A stretch of 10,813 nucleotides of DNA from Baffinella frigidus. Lineage: Eukaryota > Cryptophyceae > Cryptomonadales > Baffinellaceae. The DNA lies in NCBI GenBank assembly GCA_026770585.1, contig MU646304.1:1396572-1407384 (forward strand), given 5' to 3'. A model generated the notes under the pieces. That model did not search any database. It was not told the origin of the DNA and worked only from the letters and a program-made list of their open reading frames with translations. Shown here piece by piece: positions 1 through 6,543 of the stretch (positions are counted from its first letter, which is position 1; every line of letters starts with the position of its first letter). The position numbers and the translations under genes were made by a program.

Positions 1-140
1 GGGGGGGGGGGGGGGTCAAGGAGAGAGAGGGGAAGGGAGGGAGAAAGGGAGCGAGGGAGCGAGGGAGCGAGGGAGCGAGGGAGCGAGGGAGCGAGGGAGC
101 GAGGGAGCGAGGGAGCGAGGGAGCGAGGGAGGGTCTTGTT
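1..140. repeat. G homopolymer and 8-bp tandem repeat
   Basis: The window opens with 15 G. From 47 to 126 there are ten exact tandem copies of GGGAGCGA, flanked by impure purine-rich sequence (GAGAGAGGGGAAGGGAGGG). The strand is almost pure purine. No coding signal is present. Together with the C run at the other end it suggests that the sequence was cut or assembled at low-complexity ends. Confidence 0.95.
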
Positions 141-480
141 ATTGAGCGATAGGTGTCAAAAGCGGTCCCATGTTGGGCAATTGGGCCAAGAGACGTGACT
201 CTCCGTCTTCTCTCACTTACTCACTATCGTCAGGGGTGGATAGCTGCCGGTGCACCACTAAACAGTTTGCGCCAGCAGCGTGAGCGGGGAAATAAAATCG
301 AACCACCCTGGAAAACTCAATGAGACCTCCCGAAACTCTCCAGACGTGGGGGGTGTTTCCAGGAGGAGTGGTGAGTCGGGGCCGCTCCCATACAGTCTCT
401 CGGCATGGACCGAGCGGTATCCTTCAGTCTTGGAGTCAGCTCCGCTTGCTGGGTTTGTCAGAGAGCTCGAACAGGGGTTG

Positions 481-580
481 CTCGCTCATAAGAAACCGCA
501 CCTCCCTATGACCCTACAGCAGGCCTATTCCTAGGTCCCTATGATGATTCTAGGGGAGGGGGCGCTTTCTTATGAGCGAG
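481..580. repeat. Fold-back element, family F, copy 1
   Basis: CTCGCTCATAAGAAA at 481-495 is the perfect reverse complement of TTTCTTATGAGCGAG at 566-580. The arms continue inward imperfectly (CGCACCTCCCTA against CGCCCCCTCCCCTAG) to a centre containing CCTAGG and CTAGG words. The 100-bp unit would fold into one long hairpin and looks like a small MITE or fold-back repeat. No target-site duplication could be fixed. Confidence 0.7.
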
Positions 581-1123
581 GTACCCCTGTATCACCTGTC
601 GCTCTACTTCGGGGCAAGCCTCGAGGGGTTGAACTCTCTCTTCCAGATCCCCATCCACTGAGCAGGCACCCGTGACTTCGGGAATCAGCCCAAGGTTGAT
701 TTTGGTCCATCTAGTAACCAAGCCCCAGGCCGTGCCCGGGCCGAGCCCCCTTCCTTTCGGAGCTTAGCCGGACGGCCGTTCCCCCTACGTGTGACTCCCT
801 TAAGTCCGTGCCACGTGTGGGGGAGTCAGTTAACGAAAGACAAGACACGAGGTACCCCTGTATGCGACCAACACACGGCGTTGATTCTCTTTTCCAGCCG
901 GACGGTCCAGGAACCGCGCAGAGCTCTAGGCGGACCCCAGCCGGGGGGGCGTGTGCCACGGTGTAATGAAACAGGAAGGGGTTTGATGCGCGGGGAGAGG
1001 TTGCCTCTCTGGGTATACAACTCTGTGGATACAGCCCCATGCGGGATGGCCGGAGTGACTTTACACACGGGGTTGTAAATTCCCAGAGCCTCCACGAGGC
1101 GCTGCTGCCTGCTACATGCCTAC

Positions 1124-1228
1124 CTCGCCCATATGGAGACGCGCCCCCCTAGGACCCTAAAGTAGGCGCATGATACCTAGTCCTACGGTGGTCCTAGGGG
1201 GGGAGGGGGCTCCTTATGACCGATGTAC
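1124..1228. repeat. Fold-back element, family F, copy 2 (degenerate)
   Basis: The left arm CCCCCCTAGGACC (1144 on, then CTAAAGTAGG) pairs with the right arm ending at 1202, whose reverse complement reads CCCCCCTAGGACCACCGTAGG minus one base. The outer arms are looser: CGCCCATATGGAG on the left against CGGTCATAAGGAG from the right. The order of words (a CATAAG-like block, a C-rich block, then CTAGG) is the same as in the element at 481-580, so I treat the two as one family. Confidence 0.55.
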
Positions 1229-1370
1229 CTATCCCTGAGGTGGCCAGTAGGCTCGTACGCCCTACCGTATGGCCCTAGGACCTGCCTAGAACCTCTTGGC
1301 GGTCAGATTTGACCACATGGGCACTTGAGGGATATTGGCTGCAGAGCGCGGTGTTGTCTGAACCCTGAAT

Positions 1371-2005
1371 CCTCAACGCTCAACCCTAAACCCTAGGATA
1401 GATGACTCCCCGTGTTTGAGACTGTCCAATGAACCATGAACCAGACACCCTAAACCCTAGACACCACAACTCAACAACCTGAACCCTAATCCCAAAACCC
1501 TAAATCCTAAACCCCCAACCCTGAACCCCCCAACCCTAAACTCTCAGACCGAACCATCCATCTTCAACATCAAACCCTACACCCTGAACACCAAATCTTA
1601 ACCCTAAACCGTCAACCTCGAACCCGGAAAAAATATTCCTGAAACCCGAACCCCAAACTTTCGAAACCCGAAACCCGAAACTTAACACCCTGCACCCTAA
1701 ACTCTTAACCTAACCAGAAATCTTAAATCTCAAACCCTACACCCTGAACCCCTAACCGTAACCCTAAACAGTCAACCTCCAACCCGGAAAACATGTTCCT
1801 GAACCCTGAACCCCAAACTTCAAATCTGAAACCCCAAACCCTAAACCCTAAACCCTAAACCATCAACTATCAACCATCAACCATACATCTTGAACCCAAA
1901 ACCTCCTGACTGAATCAAGAGACCTCCTGACAGAATTCTGAGTCCTCACACCCTAAACCCTAAATCCTAAATCCTAAATCCTAAACCCTGAACCATCGAC
2001 CGTCA
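1371..2005 (+). repeat. Degenerate telomere-like array, C-rich strand on plus
   Basis: CCCTAAA, CCCTGAA, CCCTACA, CCCGAAA and similar 6-8 base variants are repeated throughout, mixed with words such as AACCATCAACC. Two stretches resemble each other (about 1565-1630 and 1735-1800: CAAACCCTACACCCTGAA, then a run ending in AACCCGGAAAA), so part of the array was duplicated as a block. The degeneracy and internal position rule out an active chromosome end. Elsewhere in this window such arrays lie inside introns with the C-rich strand as sense, which would predict a plus-strand transcript here, but I see no exon beside it. Confidence 0.85.
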
Positions 2006-2275
2006 ATCATACATTCTGAATCAAGAGACCTCCTGACATAATTTGAGTACTGAATCCTGAGTCCTTCTGACTGAATCCTGAGACCTCCTAACTGAATCCT
2101 GACTGCGACCTGACACCTTCTGACTGAATGCTGACCCTTCTTGAACTGAATCCTGAGTCCGCTTGACTGAATCCTGAGACCTGACCGAATCCTGTGTCAC
2201 CCTGACTGAATCCTGGGTCCTTCTGACTGAATCCTGAGACCTCCTGTCTGATTTATGAGACCCTTTACTCAGTAT
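2006..2275 (+). repeat. CTGACTGAATCCTGAG-type tandem repeat
   Basis: The telomere-like array passes into a different repeat with the consensus CTGACTGAATCCTGAG followed by ACCTC or TCCTT, in about ten irregular copies to 2275. Early copies still carry telomere-like words (CCTAAATCCTAAATCC, then CCTGACTGAATCAAGAGACC), so this repeat probably arose from the adjacent array by local amplification. Confidence 0.8.
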
Positions 2276-2819
2276 GTAGACTCGAGAACCTCCAGGAGAC
2301 CCGAGATCGTTTGGAACTTGTTTGGGGCCAAACGATGCTGGGTTCCAAAAGAACCCGCGCCGCAGGCGCGCAAAATGCTCGGCTATCGCCTCCCTAAAAG
2401 TCTCTCATGAGGGTGGGCGAGCTTTGAGCCCCCCCCCCGGGGAGTGCAGCACGCGCAGACACACACACAAAGCTAGGTGCATTCCCCCGGGGGGCAGCGA
2501 TGTTGGGCTCGCGCCCCTGGCGCGGGAACTTCTCTGCTGTGGCCTCTTTCAGGCTCTCCAAGGAGGCTCTCTCACGAGGGAGGTCCGACCTGAGAGAGAC
2601 CCTTCGCAATGAAACATGTTTACTCTCAAGCTGCGCTGAAACACATCCGGTGTATCGGTGTCGGAGTTCTCTCACTCTACCGAGACACCCCCTTGCTATT
2701 CAACTCATTTGGCAGTGCCCACTCAGAATCCTACCCCGTCGTCTGTGTGTGGGCCCGCCTGTTCACCTGATACAGGGGCTTGGGGTAAGCAATCAAGGGG
2801 TCTAGGTTAAGACCTGGAC
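2276..2819. other. Non-repeat island between opposed telomere-like arrays
   Basis: About 540 bp of unique-looking GC-rich sequence with a C10 tract near 2430, a CACACACA tract near 2460 and a CCCCCGGGGGG palindrome near 2485. Overlapping open frames occur on both strands (2322-2612 plus, 2394-2675 minus, 2500-2805 plus), none with a recognisable motif, and their overlap argues that they are chance frames. The arrays on the two sides have opposite polarity. Confidence 0.6.
2306..2370. other. Three consecutive perfect hairpins
   Basis: Three stem-loops follow one another almost without gaps: ATCGTTTGG (2306-2314) with CCAAACGAT (2328-2336); GGGTTC (2340-2345) with GAACCC (2351-2356); and GCGCC (2357-2361) with GGCGC (2365-2369). 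Loops are 13, 5 and 3 bases. The arrangement is seen directly. A role as a structured RNA, transcript end or transposon terminus is inference only. Confidence 0.6.
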
Positions 2820-3250
2820 TAAAAAACGCTACACAGGGGTGGGACCAGAGGGTTTAGGGGTTACAGTGCAGGGGGTTTGGAGGATTTGGGACCCAAGGTA
2901 AGGTTTTGAGGTGATTTGTTACGGTTTAGGGTTTAGGATTTGGGGTTTTGGGGGTTTGGGGTTTGGGGTTTGGGGTTTGGGGTTTCGGGTTAGGGTTCAG
3001 GGTTTAGGAGTTGTAGTTTAGGGTTCAGAGTTTAGGGTTCAGGGTGTAGGTGTAGGGTTCAGGGTGTGGGGTTCGGGATTTGGGGTTTAATGTTTAGGGT
3101 GTAGGTTTGGGTGTAGGGATCAGGGTTGACGGTTTACGGTGCAGGGTTTAGTGTTCAGGGTTTAGGGTTTAGGGTCTAGGGTCTAGGGTCTAGGGTCTAG
3201 GGTCTAGGGTTTAGGGTTTAGGGTTTGGGGTTTGGGGTTCAGGGTTCCGG
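2820..3250 (-). repeat. Degenerate telomere-like array, G-rich strand on plus
   Basis: TTTAGGG, TTTGGGG, TTCAGGG, TGTAGGG and TCTAGGG variants fill the stretch. Variants are clustered: TTTGGGG at about 2945-2985, and five TCTAGGG in a row at about 3173-3207. Clustering of one variant is what replication slippage or unequal exchange leaves behind. The C-rich strand is on minus, the opposite of the array at 1371-2005. Confidence 0.85.
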
Positions 3251-3530
3251 GTTTGCTCAGTCAAAAGCGCATTTCAAAACAAATCTCCAGTACCAGCTCT
3301 ATCGAGGTTGCCGCTACAGGACAACATAAAAGAACTTCTATATTCCAAATATTTGAGATCTACACCTAGGCCAGGGTTTACAATTGAGGGTTTAGGGCTG
3401 TCCAAGGTCTTACGATGTAGGGTTCAGGGTTCAGGGATCAGGGTTTATGGTTGAGGATCTAGGCTTCATGGTGTAGGGTTCGGGGTGTGGAGTTTAGGGT
3501 TTATTGTTCAGGGTTTTTGGATCAGGTGTT
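3251..3530 (-). repeat. Unique gap followed by a second G-rich telomere-like array
   Basis: 3251-3365 is AT-richer unique sequence without an open frame of note. 3366-3530 returns to GGGTTTAGGG, GGGTTCAGGG and GTGTAGGG variants, more degenerate than the first array. The gap could be an insertion into one continuous array. I see no gene in either part. Confidence 0.7.
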
Positions 3531-4418
3531 GAGATCCCCACACAGCACCACAGCCAAACGCGCAGGGTTCCCTGCCGCAGAGTACCGCTACAAGAACAGC
3601 GCGCACACAGCCACATCATGGGAGCATGCTGACCTGTCGGGAACTGCGCGAGCACGAAACAACCACCCGATCTCCACAGACGCCAAACTGAGGCAGAACT
3701 AGGCATGCCAACCCGCCCTCCCGACATCACTGCCTGCTCGTGCACGAGAGACGAGTGGAGACATGCCTGGACCTAACCCGCTGAGTGCAGGGTGCAGGGC
3801 CCTGCAACCTGAAGCCGGTTCGCAGGGTACTAACACCAAGCACTGAGCCCTGAACCGCAGGGTGCTGCGGCCTGAGACCTGACGCTCCGAAACACACGAG
3901 CCCATAACAAGGAATCGCAGGGCTGCTGGCTTCGCAGCACCATCCCAAGCCACACACCCTCACAGCCAACTCCGGAGAGGATTTTGGCAAGGTGGGAGGC
4001 ACCGCCCAGCACCCCGCAACCATGCGATCCCAGCACACCACTCCATCCAGCGAAGAGGAAAGCGAGAGCACATGCAAAATCACACAGCATCGTCAGCATT
4101 CCAACCGTGCAGCAGCACCCCGAGCACAGCTGGCAGCTCATGGAAGTAAGATGCCAACACGAGAAGCACACAGGACGCCGCAAGAACGTTTCCCACCCGT
4201 TCCGGATCCGAAAAACGTCCAGCACAAACTCTCCTCTGGGGCGCGGGGAGGTCGCAGCTGCGCTGAAATGACAAGTGATCACGCCTAGGGGTATGGTTCA
4301 GTGGCGACAGCAGCAGCTCCAAGGCGGCGCCCCACGATGAATAAGAGCCCTCTCAAGATCTGCCCGGGACACGCGTTCCGGGCGGACTGCCCTTTCTGGA
4401 CCGCACTAAGTGGATCAC
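3531..4418. other. Unassigned region with open frames on both strands
   Basis: Several frames are open together: plus 3487-3702, 3984-4271 and 3992-4288, and minus 3830-4282 (150 codons) and 4080-4322. None shows a motif I recognise. The minus frame 4080-4322 has a hydrophobic stretch near its C-terminus. A good minus-strand acceptor (TCATTTCAG) lies near 4268, and another (CCGGGCAG) near 4357 would open a 23-codon frame in phase with the last ankyrin exon upstream on minus, so a terminal exon of that gene could lie here. This is a candidate only. Between 3785 and 3925 the word GCAGGGTGC or GCAGGG recurs. I do not call a gene. Confidence 0.4.
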
Positions 4419-4562
4419 TCTCAGAAAACGAGTTCTAAAACTCGTTTTCTTAAGTCAATTCCTCTACAAATTCGTCAACTTATTCTTTACTCTCCACATA
4501 AGTTGACAAATTTGTAGGAGAATTGACTTAAAAAAACGAGTTTTAGAACTCGTTTTCTGAGA
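4419..4562 (+). mobile_element. 144-bp fold-back MITE, copy 1
   Basis: The element begins TCTCAG and ends CTGAGA. Its two arms of about 64 bases are near-perfect reverse complements, with a centre of about 15 bases (TCTTTACTCTCCACA). Each end also carries its own nested hairpin, AAAACGAGTT and AACTCGTTTT around a 4-base spacer. It is AT-rich in a GC-rich neighbourhood and encodes nothing, as expected of a non-autonomous DNA element moved by a transposase in trans. It lies in the intron just after the donor of the last ankyrin exon (minus strand, donor at 4582). GATC occurs close outside both ends, but a clean target-site duplication is not visible. Confidence 0.88.
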
Positions 4563-4703
4563 TAAACTCTGATCGCCCTCACCGGAAAGCCGCTCAGGTG
4601 CGCTGAAGCACCATCCGCAGCACTCCCGCGTCGATCTCGAGCCTCGATCTCGGCCGAGTCCGCCCCAAGCCGCGCGTCGTGCCCCATCGCAGACGCCACG
4701 CGC

Positions 4704-5008
4704 CTGCTGGGGTTAGGGGTTAGGGGATAGGGTTTAGGGTTTAGGGGATAGGGTTTAGGGTTTAGGGTTCGGGGTTCGGGGTGTAGGGTGTAGGGTGTAG
4801 GGTGTAGGGTGTAGGGTGTAGGGTGTAGGATGTAGGGTTTAGGGTTTAGGGTGTAGGATGTAGGATGCAGGATGTAGGGTGTAGGGTGTAGGGTGTAGGG
4901 TGTAGGGTGTGGGTGTAGGGTGTAGGGTGTAGGGTGTAGGGTGCAGGGTGCAGGGTGTAAGGTGTAGGGTGTAGGGTGTAGGGTGGAGGTTGTAGCATGT
5001 AGGGTTAC
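4704..5008 (-). repeat. Telomere-like repeat filling the A-B intron of the ankyrin gene
   Basis: Nearly the whole 305-base intron consists of GGGTGTA/GGGTTTA variants on plus (C-rich on the sense minus strand), dominated by a long homogenised TGTAGGG run (about 4782-4832 and 4877-4985). The donor reads AG/GTAACCCTAC and the acceptor lies in CCCTAACCCCAGCAG/G, so the splice sites are continuous with the repeat. The minus frame through this run (PTPYTLH repeated) is a by-product of the array and not a gene. Confidence 0.85.
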
Positions 5009-5123
5009 CTGGCCACGCGGAGCTCCTCCCTACGCACCCCATCCTCCTCAAAGAGGCGCACCACGCCCGGATTCTGCATCGCAGCGGCTAGGTGCAGCGG
5101 CGTCATCCCCCGGACGTTCTTGG

Positions 5124-5222
5124 CTGCCAGGGTATCAGGGTGCAGGGTTCAGGGTTCAGGGTTTAGGGTTTAGGGTTGAGGAGGAGAGGGCCGCAGCAAA
5201 ACAGAGCAACCGCGTGACTTAC
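5124..5222 (-). repeat. 99-base D-A intron of the ankyrin gene with telomere-like core
   Basis: The intron starts with a full consensus donor GTAAGT (minus, 5222-5217) and ends at CTGGCAG (5130-5124). Its middle (about 5135-5177 on plus) is GGGTTCAGGG and GGGTTTAGGG. Phase 1 on the left matches the two-base start of exon A on the right. Confidence 0.75.
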
Positions 5223-5264
5223 CTGCCATGCGCAACTCGAACGCCTGGTCCGAAAGCGCTTTTG

Positions 5265-5408
5265 TCTCAGAAAACGAGTTCTAAAACTCGTTTTCTTAAG
5301 TCAATTCCTCTACAAATTTGTCAACTTATGCGGAGAGTCAAGAATAAGTTGACGAATTTGTAGGGGAATTGACTTAAGAAAACGAGTTTTAGAACTCGTT
5401 TCATGAGA
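5265..5408 (-). mobile_element. 144-bp fold-back MITE, copy 2, inserted in ankyrin exon D
   Basis: Same length and family as the element at 4419-4562 but in the opposite orientation. The asymmetric centre reads GCGGAGAGTCAAGA, the reverse complement of the other copy's centre apart from two changes, and the arm-specific differences (AATTCG on one arm, AATTTG on the other) are swapped accordingly. It sits between two parts of an ankyrin exon. Reading minus, the exon stops at CTCCTCGAAGCTTA and resumes at AAAAGCGCTTTCGG. AAGCTT and AAGCGCTT on the two sides may be an 8-bp target duplication that lost two bases on one side. A stop codon inside the element closes the exon frame. No GT-AG pair at its ends would remove it cleanly by splicing. 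Confidence 0.88.
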
Positions 5409-5488
5409 TAAGCTTCGAGGAGGGCTGCCACCACCTCCTCGCACCCCCCGGGGTTGACGGGGGTCCCCGCCGCGGCCGCATGCAGAAC

Positions 5489-5717
5489 CTGGTTTGGGGT
5501 TTGGGGTTTGGGGTTTGGGGTTTGGGGTTTGGAGTGTAGGGTTTAGGGTGTAGGGTGTAGGGTGTAGGGTTTAGGGTTTAGGGTTTAGGGTTTAGGGTTT
5601 AGGGTTTAGGGCGTGGAGTTTAGGGTTAAGGGTTTAGGGTTCAGGGTTTAGGGTTTAGGGTTTAGGGTTTAGGCTCAGCGTTCAGGGTTTAGGGGTTATG
5701 TTTTGGGTATGCAACAC
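5489..5717 (-). repeat. Telomere-like repeat filling the C-D intron of the ankyrin gene
   Basis: A 229-base intron on minus, made of homogenised blocks: TTTGGGG (about 5492-5531), TGTAGGG (about 5540-5567), TTTAGGG (about 5566-5610) and more TTTAGGG to 5672. The acceptor on minus is AAACCCCAAACCAG/G, formed from the repeat itself. The donor side reads AAG/GTGTTGCATACC, and the next exon begins GTTCTGCATGCG, so the intron start mimics the exon it is spliced to. Confidence 0.8.
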
Positions 5718-5947
5718 CTTGGTCCCTGAGACATGGACGTCTCCAAGGCTCGCCCCAGCGTCCAGCAGCATCCGCACAACCGGCACAGGCCGTCCCCCCG
5801 CTGCGAACCGAAGCGCCGTAGCTCTCAACTGGTCCTTAGCCTCGACGTCTGCCTTCGCGTTGAGCAGAAGGCGCACGCCTGCCTCCGCCCCCTTGATGAC
5901 GGCGCCGTGCAGGGGGTTCAGCGATGCGTTGTCCGTGGCTTCGATGT

Positions 5948-6158
5948 CTGCATGGGGGGGAGGGCGAGGTTTGTTATTCTGAACGGGGGGGGGGGGCGAG
6001 GTTTGTTAAGTTGACATCCGCGACCGCTTCAATGTGATCCGAAAGGAAGCAATGGCTTTTCTGCAGAACCAGTTCCACTGTCCGCCCATGTTGGGAGTTC
6101 GAGGTGAAGGACCTCAAGGAAGAGAGGGGGATAGGTGGGGTGAGCGCGGTGTATTCAG
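5948..6158. other. Spacer with duplicated G-run module, no firm gene
   Basis: A 15-bp direct repeat (GGGCGAGGTTTGTTA) occurs at 5962-5976 and 5994-6008. A G7 tract lies just before the first copy, and the second overlaps the end of a G12 tract, so the module is a 32-base tandem duplication. The rest (6009-6158) has an open minus frame (with TVELVLQ) and an open plus frame, neither with enough signal to call. Confidence 0.5.
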
Positions 6159-6414
6159 ACGTCGGCGCAAAGGACCGCGAGGACAGGCCATCTGAAAAGC
6201 TAACACCAGCGAGGTACTTAGAGCCTACGGATTGCCTACGGTAGGAGCCCCCCCCCCACGAAGTTTAAAGTCCTTCTTGTTTTAAACGTCGTAGGAGGAG
6301 GGGTTGTTCCTACCGTGGGCTAAGGAGTCCGCTGGCGTTAGCTTGTGGCATTGCAGGACGCCCTTGCATTACGCGGCTGGAAGGGGCGACCCCGAGATCC
6401 TGCTGTTGATTCTG
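6159..6414 (+). pseudogene. Plus-strand ankyrin-repeat gene fragment
   Basis: Exon 6357-6414 (acceptor GCATTGCAG, donor CTG/GTAAACCC) reads TPLHYAAGRGDPEILLLIL, the first helix and turn of an ankyrin repeat. A tentative upstream exon, 6159-6186 (acceptor GTATTCAG), reads D-V-G-A-K-D-R-E-D and would join in phase to give KDREDRTPLHYAAG, a normal ankyrin sequence. Its donor would be AG/GCCATC, a non-canonical GC site. The first 44 bases of this piece including CAG (6354-6397) are identical to 6839-6882. The neighbouring ankyrin exons are all on minus, so this is an oppositely oriented paralogue fragment. No start or stop codon is visible. Confidence 0.6.
6198..6343. repeat. 146-bp imperfect inverted repeat occupying an ankyrin intron
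   Basis: The left end AGCTAACACCAGCG (6198-6211) pairs with the right end CGCTGGCGTTAGCT (reverse complement AGCTAACGCCAGCG). The arms continue through ACTTAGAGCC/TCCTTAGCCC, CCTACGGTAGGA/CCCACGGTAGGA, C-rich blocks, and ACGAAGTTTAAA/ACGACGTTTAAA. If the flanking plus exons are right, this hairpin makes up most of a 170-base intron (6187-6356). The CGGTAGGAGCCCCCC block recalls the fold-back copies in the first 1.3 kb, but the relation is uncertain. Confidence 0.7.
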
Positions 6415-6449
6415 GTAAACCCTACACCCTAAATCCGAAGCCCTCAAAA

Positions 6450-6480
<31 letters not shown>

Positions 6481-6543
6481 CATCCACCCTGAACCCTAAA
6501 CCATAAACCATAAACATAAACCCTCAACCCTCAAAGCTCAAAC
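6415..6543 (+). repeat. Telomere-like array, C-rich on plus
   Basis: Starts exactly at the donor of the plus-strand ankyrin exon (GTAAACCCTACACCC) and continues as AACCCTCAACCCTCAACCC and AACCATAAACC variants to about 6543. Its polarity fits the plus exon to its left. On its right it meets the end of a minus-strand ankyrin exon, for which the polarity is reversed. Confidence 0.8.

Larger units (their letters stand above)
141..1370. other. Unassigned GC-rich region without a recognised gene
   Basis: Short open frames exist on both strands (for example 280-534 plus, 711-1040 minus, 791-1078 plus), but they overlap one another and none resembles a family I know, so I call no gene. The stretch contains related words rather than unique sequence. 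A 16-bp direct repeat (CGAGGTACCCCTGTAT) lies at 577-592 and 848-863, and there are two copies of a fold-back element (listed separately). It may be old repeat-derived DNA, or an intron/UTR of a plus-strand gene, because the telomere-like array that follows is C-rich on the plus strand. Confidence 0.6.
4583..5947 (-). pseudogene. Ankyrin-repeat gene, 3' part (exons C, D, A, B); exon D split by a MITE
   Basis: Four minus-strand exons, letters mine in transcript order: C 5947-5718, D 5488-5223 (contains the MITE at 5408-5265), A 5123-5009, B 4703-4583. Acceptors are CAG, CAG, CAG, CAG; donors are GTGTTG, GTAAGT, GTAACC, GTGAGG. Phases agree at every junction (0, 1, 2). Exon C reads DIEATDNASLNPLHGAV, then LLLNAKADVEAKDQLRATAL, then VVRMLLDAGASLGDV. 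C/D joins to HVSGTKVLHAAAAG; D carries EEVVAALLEA; A carries KNVRGMTPLHLAAA; B carries AEIEARDRRG. These are ankyrin-repeat words (GxTPLHxAA, LLxxGADxxAxD), so the product should be a helical protein-binding scaffold; the partner is unknown. In exon D the frame runs into a stop inside the MITE. The frames on either side are mutually compatible, so the gene was open before insertion. It may be the same gene as the 5' part at 7007-6544, but the phases do not join directly and exons may be missing. Confidence 0.75.

Noticed and set aside
2322-2805. Arg-rich and other small proteins in the 2.3-2.8 kb island
   Set aside because: The frames overlap on both strands in GC-rich DNA without motifs, and no supported splice structure links them to anything.
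2820-3250. True chromosome end or active telomere
   Set aside because: Units are highly degenerate, occur at many internal sites in both orientations, and are flanked by exons. They are interstitial telomere-like repeats.
3830-4282. 150-codon minus-strand membrane-like protein
   Set aside because: Hydrophobic runs are present, but two plus frames are equally open over the same bases, no family is recognisable, and there is no continuity with the neighbouring exons in phase. Kept only as unassigned.
4839-5051. Minus-strand frame of repeated PTPYTLH units
   Set aside because: It is simply the translation of the TGTAGGG array in the ankyrin A-B intron. It overlaps real exon A in another frame and has no independent coding signal.
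5265-5408. MITE copy 2 as an introner (spliced out exactly)
   Set aside because: The element ends have no GT or AG placed to remove it and restore the frame; the nearest pairs shift the frame. It is treated as a disruptive insertion unless RNA shows otherwise.
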